From: UBA4427 sp046351135
GTDB taxonomy: Bacteria > Myxococcota_A > UBA9160 > UBA4427
Assembly: GCA_046351135.1 (NCBI GenBank)
Contig: JAXLZA010000002.1
Location: 62,001 to 126,000, forward strand
DNA: 64,000 bases
Direction of reading: 5' to 3'
A model generated the notes under the pieces. It ran no database searches and was not told where the DNA came from. It worked only from the letters and a program-made list of their open reading frames with translations. The position numbers were made by a program, and so were the translations under genes. The stretch's first letter is position 1. The number at the start of each line of letters is the position of its first letter. This document shows, piece after piece, positions 23,811-31,167 of the stretch.

Positions 23811-24725
23811 ATGAAATTCTGGCAGAGCGTGCACGGCGTCGAGCCCGAGCAGCTGATCGACATCGCGAAGCTCGCCGACCGGCTCGGCTTCGAGGGGATC
23901 ACCTGCGGCGATCATCTCGTGAAGCCCGCGGACTACGGAAAGAGCTACCTCTACTCCGAGGACGGCCGACCGCCCTGGGATCCGGGGCCCGACTGGACGC
24001 CGCCCTACGCGGATCCCTGGATCCTCGGCGCCGTGCTCTCGCAGGCGACGACCCGGCTGCGTTTCATGCCCTACGTCTACGTGCTGCCGATGCGCGATCC
24101 CGTGATGGTCGCCAAGCAGACGGCGACGGCGGCCTTCTTCTCGAACGATCGGATCGTGATGGGCGTCGGCTCGGGCTGGCTCGAGGAGGAGTTCCGCCTC
24201 GTCGGCGCGGACTGGAAGACGCGCGGTGCGCGCATGGACGAGATGCTCGAGGTCATCGCGCTGCTCCATGGCGGTCGCGACGTCGAGTTCCGCGGACGCC
24301 ACTACACGCTCCCCGCCTGTCGCATGCGCCCGGTCCCGCGCCGGCGCGTCCCCGTGATGATCGGGGGCCACAGCGACGCCGCCCTGCGTCGGGCGGCACG
24401 CCACGACGGGTGGCTCGGCGTCGACTACGCGTTCGACGACCTCGTCCCCATCGTGAAGAAGCTCCTCGCCCTGCGGTGCGAGGCGGTCGACGCGGGGCGG
24501 TGTGCGGCGGGGGCGGAGACGGGGCCCTTCGAGGTCTTCGCGGTCCTGAAGCGCTTCCCGGATCTCGACGGGCTCCGGCGCATGGCGGATCTCGGCGTCA
24601 CGATGACCCAGGACTACGCCTGGTTCTACAAGGGCGAGCACACGTCGACCCTCGAGCGCAAGCGCGAGACGATGGAGCGCTTCGCCGAGGAGACGATCGA
24701 GGCCTTCGCGCGGGCCCGGGGCTAG
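23811..24725 (+). CDS. Luciferase-like (LLM) F420-dependent oxidoreductase
   Basis: The protein has 304 residues, with ATG at 23811 after the strong site AGGAGGAATTCCGAC. It is a TIM-barrel of the bacterial luciferase superfamily: LADRLGFEGITCGDHLV, then TTRLRFMPYVYVLPMRDPV, then FFSNDRIVMGVGSGWLEEEF, then RMRPVPRRRVPVMIGG. The GVGSGW block and the absence of an FMN-type partner fit the F420-dependent group of single-subunit enzymes. Substrates vary widely. The stop codon overlaps the stop of the opposing small gene (CTAG at 24722-24725). A similar enzyme is encoded at 37254-38132 on the other strand. Confidence 0.92.
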   Translation: MKFWQSVHGVEPEQLIDIAKLADRLGFEGITCGDHLVKPADYGKSYLYSEDGRPPWDPGPDWTPPYADPWILGAVLSQATTRLRFMPYVYVLPMRDPVMVAKQTATAAFFSNDRIVMGVGSGWLEEEFRLVGADWKTRGARMDEMLEVIALLHGGRDVEFRGRHYTLPACRMRPVPRRRVPVMIGGHSDAALRRAARHDGWLGVDYAFDDLVPIVKKLLALRCEAVDAGRCAAGAETGPFEVFAVLKRFPDLDGLRRMADLGVTMTQDYAWFYKGEHTSTLERKRETMERFAEETIEAFARARG

Positions 24726-24919
24726 TCGGCCGGCCGGCCCGGCTCCGACGGGGCCGCCCGATCGCCTCGGCTCGCGGCCTCGTCCCGCTCCGGCCTCCGT
24801 TCCTGCGGAGGCGTCCGCGGTCGCGGCGAGCGGACGGTCCAGAGCTGATAGGCCGCGAAGCCCAGGGCGACGAGGCCGGTGAAGCCGATCTCGACCAGGC
24901 CGTAGTATTCGGGATCCAC
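24722..24919 (-). CDS. Small single-pass membrane protein divergent from cydAB
   Basis: The protein has 65 residues. An upstream GTG at 24970 is possible, but the GTG at 24919 has GGAGGA at seven bases and starts the conserved-looking segment directly (DPEYYGLVEIGFTGLVALGF). One membrane helix at about residues 6-26 is followed by a 40-residue hydrophilic tail rich in Arg, Glu and Pro, so it is expected to be membrane-anchored with a cytoplasmic tail. It resembles short proteobacterial proteins of unknown function. Its start is about 390 bp from cydA in the opposite direction. Whether it works with the oxidase is unknown. The stop shares CTAG with the neighbouring gene. Confidence 0.7.
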   Translation of the reverse strand: MDPEYYGLVEIGFTGLVALGFAAYQLWTVRSPRPRTPPQERRPERDEAASRGDRAAPSEPGRPAD

Positions 24920-25140
24920 GTCGGCGTCCTCCGCGGCCTCCGACGCCTCCGAGGCGAAGGCGGGCCGCACGGGTGCATCCTAACGTGGCGGCTCCGAAGG
25001 CGCGCGTCGCGGGCCAGCGGCCCCGTGCGCGTTTCCGCGCGCTCGCACGGCAGCTCGCGCGCAGGATCGGGGGCCGGCCTGCAACGTTCGACTGCACCGG
25101 AAGGCGCTTCTTCGCGGGTCGGTGTCGGCGCGGGCGCGGG

Positions 25141-25157
25141 TGCATCAGGGTGATGCA
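25141..25157. promoter_or_regulatory. Inverted repeat TGCATCA-GGG-TGATGCA upstream of cydA
   Basis: Perfect 7-bp arms flank GGG, about 33 bp upstream of the candidate -10 box and 150 bp upstream of cydA, also facing the divergent small membrane-protein gene. The symmetry and position suit an activator or repressor of the oxidase operon. It does not match the FNR consensus order. Confidence 0.4.
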
Positions 25158-25189
25158 TTCTCTGGCCGGATCCGGCGCATTCCGACCGT

Positions 25190-25195
25190 TATGCT
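25190..25195 (+). promoter_or_regulatory. Candidate -10 box TATGCT for cydAB
   Basis: TATGCT stands out in GC-rich sequence 112 bp before cydA. No clear -35 was found, which would fit activator dependence. The same hexamer occurs before the genes at 31168 and 41852. Confidence 0.35.
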
Positions 25196-25306
25196 CGTCC
25201 CTCCCAGAACGACCGCCGGTCCCGATCCTCGCAACGCACGCATGCGTCGGCTCCGACGCGGCGGGCGATCGCGAGCCGGCCGCGCGCCACGAAGGAGATC
25301 GTCCCG

Positions 25307-26698
25307 GTGGAAGACCTGCTGTACGCGCGTCTGCAGATGGCGGTCTCGCTCGGCTTCCACATCGTGTTCGCCGCGATCGGGATGGCGGTGCCCGTCCTGA
25401 TGGTCGCGAGCGACTATCTCTACCTGCGCACCGGCAACGAGGAGTTCCGGACCCTCGCCCAGCGCTGGGCGAAGGGCACGGCCGTGTTCTTCGCCGTCGG
25501 CGCCGTCTCGGGGACCGTCCTCTCCTTCGAGCTCGGCCTGCTCTGGCCGAGCTTCATGGAGCACGCGGGTGGCATCATCGGCATGCCCTTCGGCCTCGAG
25601 GGCCTTGCCTTCTTCACCGAGGCGATCTTCCTCGGCATCTACCTCTACGCCTGGGACCGGATCGGCCGCTGGGCCCACCTGACGGCCGGCGCCATCGTCG
25701 CGATCTCCGGCAACGTCTCGGCCGCCTTCATCATCATGGTCAACGGCTGGATGAACTCGCCCGCCGGCTTCGACTTCGACGCCGCGACCCGGACGTTCTC
25801 GAACATCGATCCCGTCGCCGCGATGTTCAACGGGGCGTGGGCGATCGAGGCGATCCACATGATCCTCGCCGCCTTCATGGCGACGGGCTTCGCCGTCGCG
25901 GGCATCCACGCGATCGGCCTGCTGCGCCACGCCGACTCGAGCTTCCACCGCAAGGCGATGGCCATCGCGATGGGCGTCGCGATCCCCGCCTCCCTGCTTC
26001 AGCCCGCCGTCGGTCATTTCGCCGCCCAGCGGCTCCACGACGCGCAGCCCGCGAAGCTCGCCGCGATGGAGGCCCACTTCGAGACCCGCGAGCGGGCTCC
26101 GCTGACGATCGGCGGGATCGTCGACGAGGAGGCGGGCGAGGTCCGCTACGGCCTCGAGATCCCGGCGCTCCTCTCGTTCCTCGTCCACGACAATTTCCAG
26201 GACCCGGTCACCGGCCTCGACGCCATCCCGCCCGAGCAGCGCCCGCCGGTCGCCATCGTCCACTATGCGTTCGACGGCATGGTCGGCCTCGGGATGGCGA
26301 TGGTCGGCGTCAGCGGCTGGTTCCTGCTCGCCGCGTTCCGCCAGCGCCGGATCCCGACGGATCGGCCGCTGCTGATCGCGATCGTCGCGCTGATGCCGGC
26401 AGGCACGCTCGCGATCGAGCTCGGCTGGATCGTGACCGAGGTCGGCCGGCAGCCGTGGATCATCCAGGGCGTGATGCAGACGCGGGAGGCGGTGACGCCG
26501 ATGCCGGGGCTGATGGTGCCCTTTCTGACCTTCTCGTTCGTCTACGCCGTGCTCGGCGCCATCGTCGCCTACCTCTTCGCCCAGCAGGTCCGGAGCACCT
26601 ACACCCCGCCGAACATGGACCACGTCACGCCGAGCACGCCCGGGGATCCGCACGCGCCCCTGCGCGTCGACTCGGTGATCGGAGGGCAGGCCGCGTGA
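25307..26698 (+). CDS. cydA: Cytochrome bd-type ubiquinol oxidase subunit I
   Basis: The protein has 463 residues, with GTG at 25307 after AAGGAG at suitable distance. It is a polytopic subunit with haem ligands visible: His18 in SLGFHIVFAAIGM, the His in WAIEAIHMIL, and the GRQPWIIQG block near the third haem. The quinol-binding loop between helices 6 and 7 is short, which is the form found in the cyanide-insensitive oxidase (CIO/CydAB short-Q) branch rather than the E. coli CydA type. It oxidises quinol and reduces oxygen to water with high affinity, without pumping protons. The stop overlaps the cydB start by four bases (GTGA). Confidence 0.96.
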   Translation: MEDLLYARLQMAVSLGFHIVFAAIGMAVPVLMVASDYLYLRTGNEEFRTLAQRWAKGTAVFFAVGAVSGTVLSFELGLLWPSFMEHAGGIIGMPFGLEGLAFFTEAIFLGIYLYAWDRIGRWAHLTAGAIVAISGNVSAAFIIMVNGWMNSPAGFDFDAATRTFSNIDPVAAMFNGAWAIEAIHMILAAFMATGFAVAGIHAIGLLRHADSSFHRKAMAIAMGVAIPASLLQPAVGHFAAQRLHDAQPAKLAAMEAHFETRERAPLTIGGIVDEEAGEVRYGLEIPALLSFLVHDNFQDPVTGLDAIPPEQRPPVAIVHYAFDGMVGLGMAMVGVSGWFLLAAFRQRRIPTDRPLLIAIVALMPAGTLAIELGWIVTEVGRQPWIIQGVMQTREAVTPMPGLMVPFLTFSFVYAVLGAIVAYLFAQQVRSTYTPPNMDHVTPSTPGDPHAPLRVDSVIGGQAA

Positions 26699-27714
26699 TC
26701 CCGATCGAGTACGTCACGGCCTGGGTCGTCGTCGTCGCGGTGATCGCCTACGTCGTGCTCGGCGGCGCGGACTTCGGCGCCGGGGTCTGGGACCTGCTCG
26801 CGAGCGGCGAGCGCAAGAACGCCCAGCGCGACCTGATCGAGCGCGCCATCGGCCCGATCTGGGAGGCCAACCACATCTGGCTGATCGTCGTGATCGTCGT
26901 GATGTTCGTCTGCTTCCCGCGCGCCTTCGCGATGCTGGCCACCGCGCTCCACGTCCCCCTGACGCTCATGCTGCTCGGCATCGTCGCCCGCGGCACCGCC
27001 TTCGTCTTCCGCGCCTACGACGCCCACGAGGATCGGGCGCGCCTCGTCTGGGGGCGCATCTTCTCGGTCGCGAGCGCGCTGACCCCGATCCTGCTCGGGC
27101 TCTGCCTCGGGACCACGCTCTCGGGGGCGCTCGTCTGGAACGACGACGGGATCTACGTCGGCGGCTTCTTCGAGCCCTGGCTCCGGCTCTTTCCCTGGCT
27201 GGTGGGGCTGATGGCGCTCTCGGTCTTCGCCTTCCTCGCGGCCGTCTTCCTGACGGTCGAGGCCGACGACGAGCTCCTCAAGCAGGACTTCCGCAAGCGC
27301 GCTCTCGCGAGCGGAGTCGCCGTCGGTGTCTTCGCGTGGAGCGCCCGGCTCCAGGCCCACGTCGGTGCGCCGGAGTTCGCGCGCCGGCTCTCGACGGAGT
27401 GGTGGTCCTGGCCGCTCGTCGTCGTCGCGTCGATCATCGCGATCGGCGCCCTGTACGCGCTCTGGACGCGGCGGGACACCCTCGCGCGGACCCTCGTCGT
27501 GCTCCAGACGGTGCTCGTCGTCGGCGGGTTCGCGGGCGCGCTCTTCCCCGACATGGTGCTCGGGGAGCTGACGCTGGTCGAGGCGGCCGCGACGCGCTCG
27601 ATGCACGTGCTCGTGCTCGGTACGCTGGGCGTCGGCTCGCTCATCCTGATTCCGTCCCTGATCTACCTGTTCCGCATCTTCAAGGGCCCCAAGGCCTTCA
27701 AGCTGCTGCGCTAG
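26695..27714 (+). CDS. cydB: Cytochrome bd-type ubiquinol oxidase subunit II
   Basis: The protein has 339 residues, starting with GTG inside the last codon of cydA (GTGA overlap). About eight membrane helices are visible. Family blocks include VLGGADFGAGVWDLLASG near the N-terminus, PIWEANHIWLIVVIVVMFVC, RGTAFVFRAYD, and LFPDMVLGELTLVEAAATRS near the C-terminus. It stabilises the CydA haem centres and is required for oxidase assembly. No cydX-type short gene or cydCD exporter follows; the next gene begins 150 bp downstream. Confidence 0.96.
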   Translation: MIPIEYVTAWVVVVAVIAYVVLGGADFGAGVWDLLASGERKNAQRDLIERAIGPIWEANHIWLIVVIVVMFVCFPRAFAMLATALHVPLTLMLLGIVARGTAFVFRAYDAHEDRARLVWGRIFSVASALTPILLGLCLGTTLSGALVWNDDGIYVGGFFEPWLRLFPWLVGLMALSVFAFLAAVFLTVEADDELLKQDFRKRALASGVAVGVFAWSARLQAHVGAPEFARRLSTEWWSWPLVVVASIIAIGALYALWTRRDTLARTLVVLQTVLVVGGFAGALFPDMVLGELTLVEAAATRSMHVLVLGTLGVGSLILIPSLIYLFRIFKGPKAFKLLR

Positions 27715-27863
27715 GCGGGCCGCTCGGCCTCCCCCCCTGACGCGGGACGACAACCGGCCAGACCAGGGAGGGCACACGTCGACGTTCGCGCGCGAGCGTG
27801 AGACCATGGATCCATCCCGCAGGAGGCGATCGAGGCTTTCCGCGTACGAGGAGGTCTCATTCG

Positions 27864-29003
27864 ATGTCGTCGAGCACCGGATCGACGGAGAGCCGTCGCA
27901 CGAAGATCGGTTCGGGGGGCGTGACCGGACTGGCGGGCATCCTGGCCATCGCGCTGATCGCGGCAGGCTGTGCGAAGACGCCGTATTCGTTCGCGGCCCA
28001 CCCCGAGTCGGACCTGACCCTGAGGCTGCGACCGGACGAGCCGCAGATCGAGCGGGGCAAGCCGAATGCCTGGCTCGACGGCTTCGGCCACTACTTCTTC
28101 TCGTTGCCGACCAAGCTCCTCCTGCTGAACTGGAAGGTCGACAATCACCGCATCTCGCCCGAGGTCGAGCACGCGATCGAGACCTATCTCCACGCGAACG
28201 GGCTCTGCCATACCAAGGTCCGCCTGAACCAGTATGCACCGGGCGCCGAGTGGCGACGCCTGTTCCGGAATCGCGAGATGCCGGCCGGCTGGCGCTACAC
28301 GCTCGGCATCCTCTCCGTCTCCTTCTACACGATCTTCCCCGAGCGCCTGCTCGCGGGCTTTCCCTTGATCGGCGGCGGGGACCACTACAATCCCTTCACG
28401 AACACGCTCTCCCTCTACTCGGGCAGCCGCCCGATCGCCCTCCACGAAGGCGGACACGCGAAGGACATCACGCGCAAGGAGAACCGCCATTGGCAGGGCG
28501 CCTACGCGGGCCTGCGCGCGTTGCCGTTGATCGGGCTGGGCTTCGCGCTCTGGCAGGAGGGGGTCGCCAGCAGCGACGCGCTGAGCTGGGATCTGGCCAC
28601 CGCCGGAAGTCGCGAGTCGAAGGCGGCCTACCGCACGCTCTACCCCGCCTACGGGACGTATCTCGGAGGGGCCGGTCAGAGCGTGGCCGTCTTCTTCGCC
28701 GACGGCTGGATCGTCTATGCGGTCCAGTACGGCGCCGTGGTCGTCGGCCACGTCGTCGGTCAGACGCGGGCATTGTTCGTTCGCGATCGCGAAGCAGGGC
28801 TCGAGCCCGATCTCCTCGAGGGCCGCGCTCGGCTGGCGGCTCATCCGCTTTTCGTGAATGATCCAGCACGCGATCCGGCTCCCGGTCCCGACGTATCCGA
28901 GGCGCCGACCGAGTCGGCCCCCGAGCCCGCCGTCGAGCCGTCCGCCGAGCCCGGAATCGGGCTCCCGTCCGTACCGCGAAGGAGCGCCTGTTCATGGGAA
29001 TGA
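27864..29003 (+). CDS. Lipoprotein with HEGGH zinc-metallopeptidase motif
   Basis: The protein has 379 residues. The ATG at 27864 starts a signal peptide ending in the lipobox IAAGC (LAGILAIALIAAGCAKTP); an upstream in-frame ATG-like start at 27798 is less likely. After a region with FGHYFFSLPTKLLLLNW, residues 190-200 read IALHEGGHAKDI, a canonical HExxH helix (His194, His198). Glu232 in WQEGVASSDAL is a candidate third ligand in a second helix, as in gluzincins. The C-terminal 40 residues are Pro/Glu/Ala-rich. It is predicted to be anchored in the envelope as a zinc protease of no family I can name. Its 3' end overlaps the FabH-like gene by ten bases. Confidence 0.85.
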   Translation: MSSSTGSTESRRTKIGSGGVTGLAGILAIALIAAGCAKTPYSFAAHPESDLTLRLRPDEPQIERGKPNAWLDGFGHYFFSLPTKLLLLNWKVDNHRISPEVEHAIETYLHANGLCHTKVRLNQYAPGAEWRRLFRNREMPAGWRYTLGILSVSFYTIFPERLLAGFPLIGGGDHYNPFTNTLSLYSGSRPIALHEGGHAKDITRKENRHWQGAYAGLRALPLIGLGFALWQEGVASSDALSWDLATAGSRESKAAYRTLYPAYGTYLGGAGQSVAVFFADGWIVYAVQYGAVVVGHVVGQTRALFVRDREAGLEPDLLEGRARLAAHPLFVNDPARDPAPGPDVSEAPTESAPEPAVEPSAEPGIGLPSVPRRSACSWE

Positions 29004-29929
29004 AGATTCGCGGCTGGGGATCGGCGCTGCCGGGCGTGGTCGTCACGAACCAGGATCTCGAGAAGAGCCTCGAGACGACGGATGCCTGGATCGTCGAGCG
29101 CACGGGGATTCGCGAGCGCCGGCTCGGCGGGACGACGGCCTCGCTCGCGATCGCAGCCGGGCGGGCTGCTCTCGAGCGCGCAGGGATCGAGCCCGCCTCG
29201 ATCGACGTGATGATTCTCGCCACGACGACGCCCGATCGATCGGTGCCGGCGACCTCGGCCGAGGTCCACCACGAGCTGGGCCTCGGGGGCGGGGCATTCG
29301 ACCTCAACGCGGCCTGCTCGGGCTTCGTCTACGGACTCGTCGTGGCCAACGGTCTTCTGGCGACGGGCGCCCGGCGCGTGCTCCTGGTCGGCGCCGAGAC
29401 GCTGCGCCGGATCACGGACTGGTCGGATCGCAATACGGCGGTGCTCTTCGCCGACGGAGGCGGCGCCGTCGTGCTCGAGCGGGTGGCGGACGCAGGGCAG
29501 CTGCTCGCGTGGGACCTCGGTCTCGATGGGAGCGCGCGGGAGATCCTGCAGGCCGAGCTCGGGGGCACGATCGCGATGGATGGCCGCGAGGTCTTCCGGC
29601 GAGCGGTGCGCGTCGTCGTGGACTCCGCCCAGCGGACGCTCGCTCAGGCGGGCATCCGGGCCGACGAGGTCAAGCTGGTCATCCCCCACCAGGCGAACAT
29701 CCGGATCATCCAGGCGATCTGCGATCGGCTGGGCATCCCCCGCGAGCGGGCGGCGGTCGTGCTCGATCGCACCGGCAATACCTCCTCGGCGTCGATCCCG
29801 CTCGCGTGGGTCGATGCGATCGAGGCCGGGCGGCTCGCGGACGGGGACCTCGTGCTGCTCGCCGGGTTCGGTGCGGGCATGACCTGGGGCAGCGCCTTGC
29901 TTCGATGGGAATCGCCGGGTCCCCGCTGA
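28994..29929 (+). CDS. 3-oxoacyl-ACP synthase III (FabH)-like protein
   Basis: The protein has 311 residues. The ATG at 28994 lies within the end of the preceding lipoprotein gene, so the two are likely translationally coupled. The catalytic triad of KAS III is complete: Cys108 in NAACSGF, His232 in IPHQANIR, and Asn262 in GNTSSASIP. The N-terminal ERTGIRER loop is also present. KAS III condenses an acyl-CoA with malonyl-ACP; paralogues start specialised fatty-acid or polyketide chains. No fab genes are nearby and the partner is a putative zinc lipoprotein, so this may be a dedicated paralogue rather than the housekeeping enzyme. Confidence 0.93.
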   Translation: MGMKIRGWGSALPGVVVTNQDLEKSLETTDAWIVERTGIRERRLGGTTASLAIAAGRAALERAGIEPASIDVMILATTTPDRSVPATSAEVHHELGLGGGAFDLNAACSGFVYGLVVANGLLATGARRVLLVGAETLRRITDWSDRNTAVLFADGGGAVVLERVADAGQLLAWDLGLDGSAREILQAELGGTIAMDGREVFRRAVRVVVDSAQRTLAQAGIRADEVKLVIPHQANIRIIQAICDRLGIPRERAAVVLDRTGNTSSASIPLAWVDAIEAGRLADGDLVLLAGFGAGMTWGSALLRWESPGPR

Positions 29930-30002
29930 ATCCTGCCTCTTCCGATCCGATCCTCTTCTCGGCGGTCGCCCGCGGCGGCCCGCCCGAATCCAGGGAGAAC
30001 CC

Positions 30003-31094
30003 ATGCCCGTTCCGCTCGACGAGTATCCGATCCATCAGGGCCCGGAGTCGATGAAGCACTTCCTGACCAGCGATCGGAACGTCTACGACCGCTGCATCAT
30101 GCACGCCCTCGATCGCACCGGCGAGCACCAGGTCGCCGCCGGGCTCGGGGTGTATCCCGGCGTCGGCGTGATCGACTGCTATGTCGCGATCCGCCAGGGC
30201 CGCAAGCTGACGGCGCTCCGGACCTCCGGCTCGCTCGGCGACGACCGCATGCAGCAGCGCGTCGGGCCGATGTCGATCGACGTCGTGAAGGGGCTCGAGA
30301 CCGTGGCCTTCCGCTGCGCCGGGGCCGCGCACGGGATCGAGGTCGACCTGACCTGGCAGGCGGCGGTGCCCGCGACCGACGAGCCGCGCCACATCCGACG
30401 CCAGGGCGAGACGACGATCCTCGACGCGTTCCGCTTCGTTCAGCAGGCAGACGTCAAGGGCCGTCTGCGCGTCGACGGTCGCGCGATCGAGGCGACGGAC
30501 TGGGTCGGCGCCCGGGATCGCTCCTGGGGCATCCGCCCGGTCGGCAACGCGACGAGCCCGCAGCGGCCCTTCGGCCAGCACGCGATGTGGTGGTGCTGGA
30601 TTCCGCTGCGCTTTCCGGACTTCTCGCTCATGTTCGTCCTCGAGGAGGAGCCCGACGGCCACCGCACGATCAACCACGCCATCCGGATCCGACCGGACGG
30701 GCGGATCGAGCAGCTCGGCTGGCCCGAGGTCGAGATCCAGTATGCGAAGGGGACGCGCCATCCGGTGCGCGCGCGGATCCGCGTGAAGGAGCGGGGCGGT
30801 CGCGCCCTCGAGCTCGACGTCGAGCCGCTCGGCCCGATGCCGCTCGGCGTCGGTCTCGGCTACGGGCCGGAGGACGACGGCTGGAACCACGGGCGCTGGA
30901 TGGGCGAGGAGTGGATCCAGCGCGTCGACCACGATCTCGACGCGGAGGCGACACGCCAGCGCGTCGCGTGGACGATGATCGATCACGCCGCGCGGGCGAC
31001 CTTCGACGGCCAGACCGGATACGGCATCTTCGAGCATCTCTGCATCGGAAGGCACGATCCTTCGGGCTTTCCGGACCTGATGACGATGGCCTGA
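30003..31094 (+). CDS. Uncharacterised protein, beta-rich
   Basis: The protein has 363 residues, with ATG at 30003 after AGGGAGAACCC. No signal peptide is present. The sequence is rich in paired beta strands (VGVIDCYVAIRQGRKLTAL, then IEVDLTWQAAVPATDEP) and ends with a Trp/His-rich block, including WGIRPVGN, MWWCWIPLRFPDF, WNHGRWMGEEW and TGYGIFEHLCIGRH. The layout recalls lipocalin-like carotenoid-hydratase relatives of environmental bacteria, but the match is weak and no active site can be named. It follows the FabH-like gene by 73 bp and may belong to the same transcript. Confidence 0.75.
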   Translation: MPVPLDEYPIHQGPESMKHFLTSDRNVYDRCIMHALDRTGEHQVAAGLGVYPGVGVIDCYVAIRQGRKLTALRTSGSLGDDRMQQRVGPMSIDVVKGLETVAFRCAGAAHGIEVDLTWQAAVPATDEPRHIRRQGETTILDAFRFVQQADVKGRLRVDGRAIEATDWVGARDRSWGIRPVGNATSPQRPFGQHAMWWCWIPLRFPDFSLMFVLEEEPDGHRTINHAIRIRPDGRIEQLGWPEVEIQYAKGTRHPVRARIRVKERGGRALELDVEPLGPMPLGVGLGYGPEDDGWNHGRWMGEEWIQRVDHDLDAEATRQRVAWTMIDHAARATFDGQTGYGIFEHLCIGRHDPSGFPDLMTMA

Positions 31095-31155
31095 GCCGAG
31101 GCCGTGGCCCGCCCACCCGATCCCCGGGTCGGATGAAGGCGGGCGCGCATCGCCC

Positions 31156-31161
31156 TATGCT
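31156..31161 (+). promoter_or_regulatory. Candidate -10 box TATGCT immediately before the regulator gene
   Basis: TATGCT ends only six bases before the ATG at 31168. If used, transcription would begin at or next to the start codon, giving a leaderless message. No ribosome binding site is seen before the ATG, which fits this. Confidence 0.35.
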
Positions 31162-31167
31162 CGACGC

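Noticed and set aside
24919..24970. A GTG at 24970 as start of the small membrane protein
   Set aside because: The GTG at 24919 has GGAGGA at seven bases, and the segment before it is acidic and Ala-rich without a site.
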